Assembly (NCBI RefSeq): GCF_001570725.1
Contig: NZ_BCNV01000001.1
Span: 992,001 to 1,056,000, forward strand
Length of the DNA stretch: 64,000 nucleotides
Source: Paenibacillus amylolyticus
GTDB lineage: Bacteria > Bacillota > Bacilli > Paenibacillales > Paenibacillaceae
Direction: 5' to 3'
Positions 27,189 to 36,275 of this stretch are shown piece after piece. Numbering within the stretch: position 1 is the stretch's first letter; each line of letters begins with the position of its first letter. Below the pieces are notes generated by a model. That model had not been told where the DNA came from, searched no databases, and saw only the letters and a program-made list of their open reading frames with translations. Both the position numbers and the translations under genes were made by a program.

Positions 27189-28718
27189 TTGGTTAGATCA
27201 TTAAAGGTATGGTCACGCATGATGGCAACGGTTATGGCGCTGAGCCTGGTGCTGGCAGCTTGCTCATCAGACAAAGGTGGAACAACAACACCAGCAGCCG
27301 AAGGCGGAGGAGCAAGTGAGGGTGGAGGCAAGCCCTATGAAGTTACGCTTTTCTACCCGGGGACACCACAGAAGGATGTCGCTCTGGTGGAAGCCGAGAT
27401 CAACAAGAAGATGGAACCGAAGATCGGGGCCACGCTCAAGATCAATGCGATTGACTGGGGACAGTGGGATAACAAGCTGAATCTCATGATCTCCTCGGGC
27501 GAAAAATCAGACATTATCTTCACAGCGGCTTGGCAGAACTACACGGTGAATGTAGCCAAAGGCGCATTCTTGCCACTGAATGATCTGCTTGATGCGCATG
27601 GTCAGGATATCAAGAAAAACCTGGACCCTGCCTTTCTGGAAGGTTCGCAGGTGGATGGCGTGAACTACGGTGTTCCTACAAATAAGGAACTTGCTGCCAC
27701 ACGTGGCGTGCTGGTTCGTAAAGATCTGGCTGACAAGTATAACCTGGACCTGACAGCTGTTAAGACATGGGCTGATTTGGAGCCGCTGCTCAAAACAATC
27801 AAGGAAAATGAGCCAGCGATTACACCATTCTATATGTCCAATACCAATGGTAACGGGCTGTTGGAGAATCTGGATTGGGATTATCTCGGGGATGCTTCCG
27901 TACCTGGAGTAATTTCCAAAACAGCAGGCGGAACAACGGTGCTGAATGAAGTGGAGACCCCGGAATTCAAAGAAGCGGCGGAACTCGCTCGCAAGTGGTA
28001 TCAAGCGGGATATATCAACAGTGATGCTGCGACTTCCAATGTGTTCCCGAAAGACCAGGCGAAGGCTGGAAAAGCATTTCTCTGGACGGATGGTATGAAG
28101 CCAGGCAAGGATAAAGAAGAAGAAGGGTATGTGGGTTTCCCACTGACTCAGATTGAGATGACACAGCCGACCATTACGACGGGTGATGCATCTGGAGCAA
28201 TGCTCGCGATCTCCCGTTCTTCAGAGCAACCGGAGAAAGCGATGCAGGTCATTAACCTGCTGCATTCCGACAAGGAAATTAACAACTTGCTGAACTTCGG
28301 AATTGAAGGCACACATTATGTGAAAAAAGACGGACAGGATAATATCATTGCTCTTCCTGACGGGGTTGATGCCAACAGTCGTACCTATAATCCAGGTGCA
28401 CAGTGGCAGCTGGGTAACCAGTTCCTGAACTTCCTCTGGGATAATGAAGATCCGCAGAAATGGGAAAAGTTCAAAGAGTTTAACGCCAAAGGTGTGAAGT
28501 CGCCAGCACTGGGCTTTACGTTCAACAGCCAATCTGTCAAAAATGAAATTGCAGCGGTCAACAACGTGAACAAACAGTTCAAGCCAGGTATGACATCGGG
28601 TGCCGTAGATCCGAACGAGATGATCCCGAAATATTTGGAGAAACTCAAAGCAGCAGGCATTGATAAAATCATTGCTGCCAAACAAGAACAACTTGATGCA
28701 TTCTTGGCTAAGCAATAA
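27189..28718 (+). CDS. Extracellular solute-binding lipoprotein with DUF3502-like C-terminus (module 2)
   Basis: Binding protein of 509 aa from TTG 27189, five bases after AGGAGGGG; the ATG at 27171 overlaps that ribosome site. Signal peptide with lipobox LAAC (Cys25). The mature part starts VTLFYPGTPQKDVALVEAEINKKM and IDWGQWDNKLNLMISSGE, typical of the large Paenibacillus binding proteins that carry DUF3502. It is last in the operon, whereas in modules 1 and 3 the binding protein comes first. Ligand unknown. Confidence 0.9.
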   Translation: MVRSLKVWSRMMATVMALSLVLAACSSDKGGTTTPAAEGGGASEGGGKPYEVTLFYPGTPQKDVALVEAEINKKMEPKIGATLKINAIDWGQWDNKLNLMISSGEKSDIIFTAAWQNYTVNVAKGAFLPLNDLLDAHGQDIKKNLDPAFLEGSQVDGVNYGVPTNKELAATRGVLVRKDLADKYNLDLTAVKTWADLEPLLKTIKENEPAITPFYMSNTNGNGLLENLDWDYLGDASVPGVISKTAGGTTVLNEVETPEFKEAAELARKWYQAGYINSDAATSNVFPKDQAKAGKAFLWTDGMKPGKDKEEEGYVGFPLTQIEMTQPTITTGDASGAMLAISRSSEQPEKAMQVINLLHSDKEINNLLNFGIEGTHYVKKDGQDNIIALPDGVDANSRTYNPGAQWQLGNQFLNFLWDNEDPQKWEKFKEFNAKGVKSPALGFTFNSQSVKNEIAAVNNVNKQFKPGMTSGAVDPNEMIPKYLEKLKAAGIDKIIAAKQEQLDAFLAKQ

Positions 28719-28782
28719 ATGATTATCAGCCATCACAGTGAGACGGGTGTTACTACAAGCTCTTGTTAGCGGTGAATATGGA

Positions 28783-28818
28783 GGACGTTTTCGGTGAATA
28801 ACCGAAGACGTTCTTTTT
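28783..28818 (+). terminator. Intrinsic terminator of module 2
   Basis: A 13-bp stem (GGACGTTTTCGGT / ACCGAAGACGTTC, with wobbles), loop GAATA, then five T residues. Confidence 0.88.
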
Positions 28819-28898
28819 ATTGTTGTTTTTTGATTTGGATTGTTAATCATAATTAGGAAAAATATGATATAATCAGGTGGTTGATTGGGGGTGTTCGT

Positions 28899-29597
28899 GT
28901 GTCGAGAACCAGACTTGTGTTCTCTGGGGCTTTATTGCTTTTTGCAATCATCTTTACATTTAACCACCATCTTGGTTTTTCTGTTGGAGATACCATGCTG
29001 TCAGCAATAGGTATATCCCCGTATACTACATCTTATTTAAGTGGTGTTCATATCACACTTTTCCTCGGATTGGGGATCTTCGCGTGTGGGTTCTACCTTA
29101 CTCGCAAAGAGATTGGAAAGTCGTTCCCGGGTCTTGCACAAGGGTTATGGATCATCGTTCTCGCTATCGTTCTCAGTTATTCGTACATGACGGATAAATT
29201 CATGTATGTAGCCAAGTGGGGAGCTGAAGGCATTGATGGTGTATCCTATGTACAGAATACAAGCTCCTGTTCTTATAATGTCCGAAGTAATGGTGAGACC
29301 CGAGCAACCTGTGATCTGACACTCAAAAATTACGGCAGAGCGTCCGTGTCCGCTGTGCTATTGCCTGATCTCGCGAGCAGTTACAAGTTTAAGGACGACC
29401 CACTCTATGAAGCATTGAAGTCTGTGCAATTAAGACCAGTACATATTGAGATTGGACGCCATGGAACATTTACGGGCGAGTTGGAGTTTTATGGGAAAGC
29501 GGAAGCTCCGCTGCTCGTCAATGGGAAACTTATGGATATTGTGCTGGATGTAGGCGTGGATGGTGCGAATACGGTGTTTGATTATGATATTCCATAG
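28899..29597 (+). CDS. Membrane protein with extracytoplasmic beta-rich domain, function unknown
   Basis: About 232 aa from GTG 28899, which has GGGGGTG upstream; TTG 28881 would lack a spaced ribosome site. An extended -10 (TGATATAAT, -10 hexamer at 28868-28873) lies just before. Three helices (about 5-22, 42-65, 80-100) precede a C-terminal ~125-residue domain likely outside the cell: it has two cysteines (NTSSCSYNVRSNGETRATCDLTLKNYG) spaced for a disulfide, and a beta-sandwich pattern. I do not recognise the family. It is monocistronic, flanked by terminators. Confidence 0.72.
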   Translation: MSRTRLVFSGALLLFAIIFTFNHHLGFSVGDTMLSAIGISPYTTSYLSGVHITLFLGLGIFACGFYLTRKEIGKSFPGLAQGLWIIVLAIVLSYSYMTDKFMYVAKWGAEGIDGVSYVQNTSSCSYNVRSNGETRATCDLTLKNYGRASVSAVLLPDLASSYKFKDDPLYEALKSVQLRPVHIEIGRHGTFTGELEFYGKAEAPLLVNGKLMDIVLDVGVDGANTVFDYDIP

Positions 29598-29697
29598 TTT
29601 ATACCTTTGTAGAAGAAACAGAATTAGTACATAAACAGAACTAGAATAAGGTTTATTTTGAATAGAAAGATTAAAGATGTATACTGAAATCGGGATA

Positions 29698-29727
29698 GAG
29701 AGCTGGCTAATCGCTGGCTCTTTTTTT
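29698..29727 (+). terminator. Intrinsic terminator of the unknown membrane protein gene
   Basis: GAGCTGGC / GCTGGCTC stem with two wobbles, loop TAATC, then seven T residues. Confidence 0.8.
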
Positions 29728-29813
29728 GCGTGGAAGTTGTAATTAGTGCAGAAATATTGGTTTTGTCTCCTTTCCCCTTGAATTGGTAACGCTTACGCTA
29801 GATAATGGGAATC

Positions 29814-29862
29814 AGTTTGTCTCAAAAAAATAGTTTGTCTTTACCGCTTACATCATTACAAT
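29814..29862 (+). promoter_or_regulatory. Promoter of module 3 kinase with exact 9-bp direct repeats
   Basis: AGTTTGTCT occurs at 29814-29822 and 29832-29840, 18 bp apart. The second copy contains the -35-like TTGTCT (29835-29840); TACAAT follows at 29857-29862 after 16 bp. Direct half-sites touching -35 are typical of AraC-type activators, and the next two genes encode a kinase and an AraC-type response regulator. A cre-like TGGTAACGCTTACG (12/14) lies upstream at about 29785-29798. Confidence 0.5.
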
Positions 29863-29900
29863 TAATGTCACGACAAATAAAGACAAGGTGAGATGAAAAG

Positions 29901-31655
29901 ATGTCATATCGGACAAATCTGTTTTCCAAAATGGTCATTCTAATTCTAATTATGCTAATTCCAGTTGTGCTTCTGTACTGGTACTCCAATCACAAAACGA
30001 CAGCTGTTCTCAGAGATGAGTTGAATCGATCCAATAGCAACCAGCTTGAATTTTTCCAGAATCAGGTGAACACACACATCGAGCTGTTATCCTCATGGCC
30101 GAACCTGCTCATACATGATCCTGATATTGCGAGCTTCCGACGAATTTATGCGGACAGTAAATATTTTGACCTAGATGCTATTAATTTGGTTAAGCGTATT
30201 CAGAATAAGCTGAGTATTCAGGAGAGTTCATCCAATTGGGCGACAAAGTTATATCTGTATTCCCCTTCGCTGGGCAGGGTGGTTTCCGAAAGGGACGCAC
30301 GTTCTTACGATAAAGAAGCGCTAAGGGAAAATATCAGTTCCGGCTGGGATGTACGCAAAATTCAGGATGGGGAAGATGATCGGTTCATGTTTAGCTGGAT
30401 TACGGTATCCCCATACGGCATTAAAGACCCGGTTAATAATGCGGAAACGATTATCAAACTGGAGTTTGATAGTGACAACATTCGGGATATGCTCGACAAA
30501 TTCAAGGACGATGGCAGACATGATCCATTCTATTTCCGAGAAGAATCGGGAGTTATCTATAACCGGACTTCAGATCGTTCACTAACGAATCAGTTGATGG
30601 AAGAACTGTCCATCCATAAACTTCAGGACGTGGATAATCGTACAGTGGTGATCGGGAACGAGCCTTACATGGTCAACACTGTGAAATCCAGTACAACAGG
30701 CTGGTATTTGGTGGACTATATGCCTCTATCAGATATTTTGAAGCCCATTCATCAATCGAATATGTTGTTCTATTCTTCCATGATTTGTTTGTTGTTGATG
30801 AGTTTTGGTGTGGCGTACTTGTTATATGTTCAGGTGCAGGTGCCAGTGAAACAACTCATTCGTGGGTTCCAGCGCTTAAAGCAGGAAGATTATTCGGTGA
30901 GGATTAAGCCGAAGGGCCGCAATGAATTCAGTTTTCTGTCCGAACGTTTCAACTTGATGGTGGAGCAGATCCAGCAGTTGTTTGAACACGTTTACCTGGA
31001 ACAGATTCATGTGCGTGAAGCCCGATTGAAGCAGCTGCAATCGCAGATTAACCCGCACTTCTTCTATAATTGCTTCTCCTTCATTACGAGTATGGCGAAG
31101 CTGAAGCGCATGGACGCCGTTGTAGCGATGTCGCATAACCTCTCGCGATATTATCGGTATACAACAAGACAAGAACGGGACGTGGTACCGTTGACAGAGG
31201 AGATTGAATTTGTCAGCTGTTATCTGGAGATCCAACGGATGCGTATGGACCGCATTCATTACAAGCTTGATCTGTCCGAAGAGATGCTGAGACAGGAAGT
31301 CCCACCGCTGATCGTGCAGCCACTGGTGGAGAATGCGGTGATTCACGGTATTGAAGCGGATGCGGAAGCTGGAGAAATAAGAGTATCCGGGGAAAAACAG
31401 GGCGGTGTCATGGTTCTTGTCGTAGAAGATGATGGGCAAGGCATGACGCAAGAGGCGCGTGAGGCACTTTCGAATAAGCTCAGGGGAACGATGGATCAGG
31501 AGATGGGCTGTGGCCTGTGGAATGTGAATCAAAGACTCCAGCTTCGATATGGGGAGCAGGCAGGGATTGATATAACGGAATCGGAACTTGGTGGATTACG
31601 CGTTACATTGTCTTGGCCTGCCAAGCAGGAGTATCTTCTGGAGAACGAAGAGTAA
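29901..31655 (+). CDS. YesM-family sensor histidine kinase (module 3, galactan locus)
   Basis: Kinase of 584 aa, ATG 29901 behind AAGGTGAG. Helix 1 about residues 9-28, extracellular sensor about 30-280, helix 2 about 288-310, HAMP, then His386 in INPHFFYNCFSF and the HATPase domain with EDDGQGM and GCGLWNVNQRL. It is paired with the regulator 72 bp downstream and followed by a binding protein, two permeases, a GH53 and a GH42 enzyme, so it probably responds to galactan fragments. That ligand is inference. Confidence 0.92.
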   Translation: MSYRTNLFSKMVILILIMLIPVVLLYWYSNHKTTAVLRDELNRSNSNQLEFFQNQVNTHIELLSSWPNLLIHDPDIASFRRIYADSKYFDLDAINLVKRIQNKLSIQESSSNWATKLYLYSPSLGRVVSERDARSYDKEALRENISSGWDVRKIQDGEDDRFMFSWITVSPYGIKDPVNNAETIIKLEFDSDNIRDMLDKFKDDGRHDPFYFREESGVIYNRTSDRSLTNQLMEELSIHKLQDVDNRTVVIGNEPYMVNTVKSSTTGWYLVDYMPLSDILKPIHQSNMLFYSSMICLLLMSFGVAYLLYVQVQVPVKQLIRGFQRLKQEDYSVRIKPKGRNEFSFLSERFNLMVEQIQQLFEHVYLEQIHVREARLKQLQSQINPHFFYNCFSFITSMAKLKRMDAVVAMSHNLSRYYRYTTRQERDVVPLTEEIEFVSCYLEIQRMRMDRIHYKLDLSEEMLRQEVPPLIVQPLVENAVIHGIEADAEAGEIRVSGEKQGGVMVLVVEDDGQGMTQEAREALSNKLRGTMDQEMGCGLWNVNQRLQLRYGEQAGIDITESELGGLRVTLSWPAKQEYLLENEE

Positions 31656-31727
31656 ACATCTGGAATATGTAGCGCATGTTGAAAAATAGAATCCACTGTA
31701 GAACGAACGAGATAGGGAGTGACTAGC

Positions 31728-33356
31728 TTGATAGATATACTGCTGGTAGATGATGAAACGTATGTAACAGAAAGTCTGGAACTCACGATCCCCTGGGGAG
31801 AACTTGGGGTAACGACCGTGCTGCGAGCAGCTTCAGGAAAAGAAGCATTAGAGATTATGGAGGAGAATGCAGTAGACATCGTAGTCACGGATATTCGAAT
31901 GCCTGGCATGTCGGGACTGGATCTGATTGCAGAGGTAAGCAAGCGCTGGTCTCATATTCGATGTATTTTGCTGACGGGTCACAGTGATTTTGCTTATGCG
32001 AAGAAAGCCATTCAATTGCAGGCAGCGGATTATATCCTCAAACCCGTTAACGATGATGAGTTTATGGGATCGGTCTCAGCAGCCATCACATCTCTTCGTG
32101 ATGAGTGGGATGAATTCGATAAATATCACCGGCTTTTATACAGCCGGAAGTCTGACTATAAAATTTTACGGGAAAATCTCATGCATGATCTGCTGCTTGG
32201 TCGTGAGATAACGGCGCGGGCACTCCGGGAACAACTGCAACAATATGAGATCCATATTGATCCGGAACAACCGGCAGTGATGATGCTGATTCGTCTTACA
32301 GGACGATTCTCGTCAATGGACCAGCAGTCCCTTGATCTAATGGATTTTGCTGTAGGTAATATAGCGGAGGAAGTACTCGGAGAGCAATTTAACGTGTGGT
32401 TTGGTCGCGGACCCCATGAGTGTCTGGTTATGTTTTTACAGAGTCAGGGACAGATTGAAGCTCCACAGATGAACTTGGAAACGTTGAGGATCTCTGCTGA
32501 AACCTTCCGTGAGCATGTCATTCGATATTTGCAGGGAGATCTGTCCATGGTGGTTACACCATCATTTCCCTTTAATGAGTTGACAGCAGCGTATAGAAAA
32601 AGTCTGGGTTCCCTTGTCCTTTCCGGACCGGAAGAACACCAGATTATATACATGGACATGGATCAGGCACTTAGCAAACGACCCGACAATGATGCGACGC
32701 AGGCACTCGAAGAGCTGTACAAGCCGCCTGTACTTCCGCAATTGCTTGAGACCAAGCAATGGGAAGCGGCAGCACGCAAGCTGAACACGGTCTTTGATGC
32801 AGCCGAACAAGTACGTTTGTCGAGAGAACATGTGTATGAGATGTATCTGTCCGTAACCAATGCATTTATGTACATCGCCCATAAACAGGGGCATCTGGTA
32901 CATGAGATTGATCATGCGGGATTCGATCTGCTCCTTGCTCATCAGTTAATTCAGTCTCCTGAGAAGCTGCGGCGATGGGCAACCGAGATGCTGGCGAAAC
33001 TTCAGGAAGAATTGTCTGATCAGGAAGGTGTGCAGAGCCGCAGACATGTGATCAAGCAGGTTCAGGAACTGGTGACTAGAGATACTGGGCAGGATCTGTC
33101 GGTGAAGATGATTGCGGACAAGGTATATTTGCACCCTGTATATCTATCGAAGATTTACAAGGCAGAGACGGGGGAAGGTCTTGGGGATTATATGATTCGT
33201 ATGCGCATGGAGCGTGCGCTGTATTTGCTCAAGAATAGCAACAAAAAAATATATGAGATCACGAGTGAGCTCGGCTATCAAAATCCGCAATATTTCAGCA
33301 AAATGTTCAAAAAGCATTATGGCATGACACCCAATGAATTTCGGGATCAGGCATAA
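31728..33356 (+). CDS. YesN-family response regulator with AraC-type DNA-binding domain (module 3)
   Basis: Response regulator of 542 aa. The proposed start is TTG 31728, eight bases after GGGAG; GTG 31719 would overlap that site. The receiver begins MIDILLVDDE with phospho-acceptor Asp55 in VVTDIRMPG. The C-terminal AraC-type domain reads IADKVYLHPVYLSKIYKAETGE and LGYQNPQYFSKMFKKHYGMTPNEFR. It probably activates the binding-protein promoter 120 bp downstream and its own kinase promoter, where direct repeats are seen. Confidence 0.92.
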   Translation: MIDILLVDDETYVTESLELTIPWGELGVTTVLRAASGKEALEIMEENAVDIVVTDIRMPGMSGLDLIAEVSKRWSHIRCILLTGHSDFAYAKKAIQLQAADYILKPVNDDEFMGSVSAAITSLRDEWDEFDKYHRLLYSRKSDYKILRENLMHDLLLGREITARALREQLQQYEIHIDPEQPAVMMLIRLTGRFSSMDQQSLDLMDFAVGNIAEEVLGEQFNVWFGRGPHECLVMFLQSQGQIEAPQMNLETLRISAETFREHVIRYLQGDLSMVVTPSFPFNELTAAYRKSLGSLVLSGPEEHQIIYMDMDQALSKRPDNDATQALEELYKPPVLPQLLETKQWEAAARKLNTVFDAAEQVRLSREHVYEMYLSVTNAFMYIAHKQGHLVHEIDHAGFDLLLAHQLIQSPEKLRRWATEMLAKLQEELSDQEGVQSRRHVIKQVQELVTRDTGQDLSVKMIADKVYLHPVYLSKIYKAETGEGLGDYMIRMRMERALYLLKNSNKKIYEITSELGYQNPQYFSKMFKKHYGMTPNEFRDQA

Positions 33357-33438
33357 TTTCAACAACATTCCAGAATATAGGTTGGCAAAGGTGCAGAAAT
33401 CTTGATTTCGTATCATAGGCTCAAAGGCCTGGTCAGCC

Positions 33439-33444
33439 TATAAT
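33439..33444 (+). promoter_or_regulatory. -10 element of the module 3 binding-protein promoter
   Basis: A perfect TATAAT lies 23 bp before the ribosome site, but the matching -35 (TAGGCT) is poor. This pattern suits a promoter that needs an activator, probably the adjacent AraC-type regulator. AGGCT/AGCCT forms an inverted repeat just upstream. Confidence 0.4.
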
Positions 33445-33479
33445 GAAAGGGTAACCAAAACGATTTAAGGGGGAACAAC

Positions 33480-35165
33480 ATGAGAGCGCAATCAACGAAA
33501 AAGAGATTCTTGACGCTTCTCGCTACAACGCTGTGTCTAACTGTCGTTCTTGCAGGATGTTCAGGAGGCAGTGGGGGCGGAGATAGTGCCACACCAAGTA
33601 CATCTGGAGTTGAAAACGAATACAAAGAAAAATATGATCCGGAAGTAACCATTACGACTGCATGGGGAATTGACCCTGAGCTGAAGTTTAAAAATGGTGA
33701 ATCCATGGAAAATAACGTGGCAACCAAGTGGGCCAAGGATCAATTCGGTATTAATATCAGTTCATTATGGTCTGTAACAGATACGAATGGGGCATTTGCA
33801 ACCAAACTTCGCTTGGCGATGTCTTCTGGTCAAGATATGCCTGACATCGTAACCGTAGGTGATAACCTGCTTGCCCAAGATCTGATTGATTCCGGTATGT
33901 ATCAGGAAGTGGGTCCACTGTTCGACAAATATGCTTCGGACACTTGGAAGAAAGCAATGGAGCAAGACCCTAACGTATGGAACCAATATAGTCGTGATGG
34001 CAAAAGAATGGGTATCCCTGTTCTGGACTATGCATACAACAATGATTACTTGCTCTGGATTCGCCAGGATTGGCTGGATAAGCTGAAGCTGGAAGCTCCA
34101 AAAACAATCGATGAGCTTGAAACCGTTATGGATGCATTCAAAAACCAAAACCCGGATGGATTGTCTCCGGATAAGGTCATCCCGCTCAGCATTGGTTTCA
34201 AAACATCCATGAACACATGGATGGGAGACCCATCCTGGATCTTCGGAGCATACGGAACATTGCCGTTCCAATGGAATCTGGCTGCGGATGGCAAGTTGGA
34301 GTATGGTTCTATCAATCCAGGTATGAAGCAAGGTTTGACCAAATTGAGCGAATGGCTCACAAAAGGTTATATCCCGCAAGAAGCAGCTCTATGGGATGAA
34401 AACAAAACGGCAGAGCCAGCAGTTGCAGGTACAGCCGGCATTATTCCAGGTCCTTACTGGATGAGCGGATGGCCACTTCTGGATACAGCGAAAAATGTAC
34501 CAAGTGCTGTTTGGAAACCAATTGAGATTCCAACTGGCCCTGAAGGTAAAGCGATGCGTCACGGTACACAGTTCGTTAATGGTGTTACGTTGATCAAGGC
34601 AGATATGGAACACCCTGAGGCATTCTTCACGTATCAAAACTACCTGTTCGACAATTATGCAGACCCAGCACCAGGTAGCCCTTATGATAACGGTCTGTTT
34701 GCAGGCTATGACTATCAATTGGACGCTAATGGAAAACAAATGCCGATTGACGAGATCGAAGGCGGATACGTGAACGTTGTACGTTATTTGCTTGTTCGTG
34801 ACGGTGCTCGTATTCCAGATGCACAAATGAAAGCACTCTTGAATTTGGCGGACGGCAAAGAGCCGGAAACGAAGTTGGAGAAAGATGTTGCTGTTAACTA
34901 TGGTAAAGAAACGCCAGCGGCAGCGAAAGTGTTGCTGAGCCAAGAAGAAATTTCATTCAAAAACATGTTCACAGGTCCGACAACGAAGACGATGAAATCC
35001 AAACTGGACTACCTGAACAAAATCGAGAATCAGGCATTTAACGAAATTATCTATGGCAAAAATCCGGCTGATGCGTTTGATACCTTTGTACAAACGTGGA
35101 AATCCGGTGGCGGTGACCAGATCACACAAGAGGTCAACGAATGGTATGACGGTGTGAAAAAATAG
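33480..35165 (+). CDS. Extracellular solute-binding lipoprotein, LipO/YtcQ type (module 3)
   Basis: Binding protein of 561 aa, ATG 33480 behind AAGGGGGAA. Signal peptide with lipobox LAGC (Cys27), then a Ser/Gly linker and VTITTAWGIDPELKFKNGES. It belongs to the large family-1 binding proteins of Paenibacillus that pair with LplB/YtcP permeases. Codon choice in this and the next two genes looks more regular than in the regulator genes, as often in highly expressed genes; this is an impression. The enzymes downstream suggest galacto-oligosaccharide from galactan as ligand. Confidence 0.92.
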   Translation: MRAQSTKKRFLTLLATTLCLTVVLAGCSGGSGGGDSATPSTSGVENEYKEKYDPEVTITTAWGIDPELKFKNGESMENNVATKWAKDQFGINISSLWSVTDTNGAFATKLRLAMSSGQDMPDIVTVGDNLLAQDLIDSGMYQEVGPLFDKYASDTWKKAMEQDPNVWNQYSRDGKRMGIPVLDYAYNNDYLLWIRQDWLDKLKLEAPKTIDELETVMDAFKNQNPDGLSPDKVIPLSIGFKTSMNTWMGDPSWIFGAYGTLPFQWNLAADGKLEYGSINPGMKQGLTKLSEWLTKGYIPQEAALWDENKTAEPAVAGTAGIIPGPYWMSGWPLLDTAKNVPSAVWKPIEIPTGPEGKAMRHGTQFVNGVTLIKADMEHPEAFFTYQNYLFDNYADPAPGSPYDNGLFAGYDYQLDANGKQMPIDEIEGGYVNVVRYLLVRDGARIPDAQMKALLNLADGKEPETKLEKDVAVNYGKETPAAAKVLLSQEEISFKNMFTGPTTKTMKSKLDYLNKIENQAFNEIIYGKNPADAFDTFVQTWKSGGGDQITQEVNEWYDGVKK

Positions 35166-35173
35166 TTTTAAGC

Positions 35174-35208
35174 AGCGCCCAGACGATCGTCGTCTGGGCG
35201 CTTTTTTT
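35174..35208 (+). terminator. Terminator between binding-protein and permease genes of module 3
   Basis: A perfect 13-bp stem (AGCGCCCAGACGA / TCGTCTGGGCGCT), loop TCG, then six or seven T residues. The permeases either depend on read-through or use a promoter with TATAAT at 35293-35298, whose -35 is poor. Confidence 0.9.
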
Positions 35209-35355
35209 GGTTTGTTCAGGCTGAAGCAAAGTGGTTGAATTTGTGCCATTTATATTGCTTTTATGTGCTGTTTGGACCCCGTAAAAGGTTGATATAATCG
35301 CATTATAAGCCACTCAGGGAGTACTTGAGTAGGAAGAAATACAGGGGGAGCAATC

Positions 35356-36246
35356 ATGAGAACTTTGAAACGCACTTGGCCATTCCACGTTATGCTGTTG
35401 CCAGCCATTATCTTTCTGATCATCTTCAGTTATGTGCCTATGGGCGGGATCATTATGGCATTCCAGAATTACAAGCCATGGCTTGGGATTAGCGGCTCTG
35501 AATGGGTCGGGCTGGACAACTTTAGATATTTGTTTGAACGTGAAGACAGCTTACAAGTCATCTGGAACACATTAATTATTGCTGTACTTAAACTGATTTT
35601 CAACTTATTTATTCCATTTGTTTTTGCCATTCTTTTGAATGAGGTTCGCAAGATGGCTGTACAGCGAACCATTCAGACACTTGTCTATTTACCTCACTTC
35701 TTGTCCTGGGTCATTCTGGGCGGGATTTTGATAGATCTGCTGTCAACCGGAGGGTTGGTAAACCGGGTTCTGGGAACTTTCGGACTTGGACCATATTTCT
35801 TCCTCGGAGACAACAGTTGGTTCCGATCTACGGTCATTCTGACAGATGTGTGGAAGGAATTTGGCTATAACATGATTGTCTTTCTGGCTGCCCTTGCCGG
35901 AATTAATCCAGCATTGTACGAAGCAGCAGAAATTGACGGAGCAGGACGCTGGAAACAGACACTGCATATTACCATTCCTTCGCTCGTGCCGATGCTGATG
36001 GTTGTAGGTACACTGGCTCTTGGTAACGTACTGAATGCCGGATTTGACCAGATTTTCAACCTGTACAACCCGCTCGTATATCAAACGGGTGACATCATTG
36101 ATACATTCGTATATCGTTCTGCGATGCAAAATGGTGAGATGGGCTTCGCAACAGCGATCGGATTGTTCAAATCAGTCATTAGCATGATCTTGATTCTCGT
36201 ATCTTACAGCTTAGCCAAAAAATACGCTGGATACCGCATATTCTAA
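35356..36246 (+). CDS. CUT1 ABC transporter permease, LplB/YteP type (module 3)
   Basis: Permease of 296 aa, ATG 35356 behind AGGGGGAG. About six helices, EAA loop YEAAEIDGAGRWKQTLHITIPSL. Compared with the module 2 homologue it lacks the long polar N-terminus. It is 30 bp before its partner permease and in the same run as GH53 and GH42, so it probably imports beta-galacto-oligosaccharides. Confidence 0.92.
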   Translation: MRTLKRTWPFHVMLLPAIIFLIIFSYVPMGGIIMAFQNYKPWLGISGSEWVGLDNFRYLFEREDSLQVIWNTLIIAVLKLIFNLFIPFVFAILLNEVRKMAVQRTIQTLVYLPHFLSWVILGGILIDLLSTGGLVNRVLGTFGLGPYFFLGDNSWFRSTVILTDVWKEFGYNMIVFLAALAGINPALYEAAEIDGAGRWKQTLHITIPSLVPMLMVVGTLALGNVLNAGFDQIFNLYNPLVYQTGDIIDTFVYRSAMQNGEMGFATAIGLFKSVISMILILVSYSLAKKYAGYRIF

Positions 36247-36275
36247 TCGAATGAACAGAGAAAGAAGGGACCACG

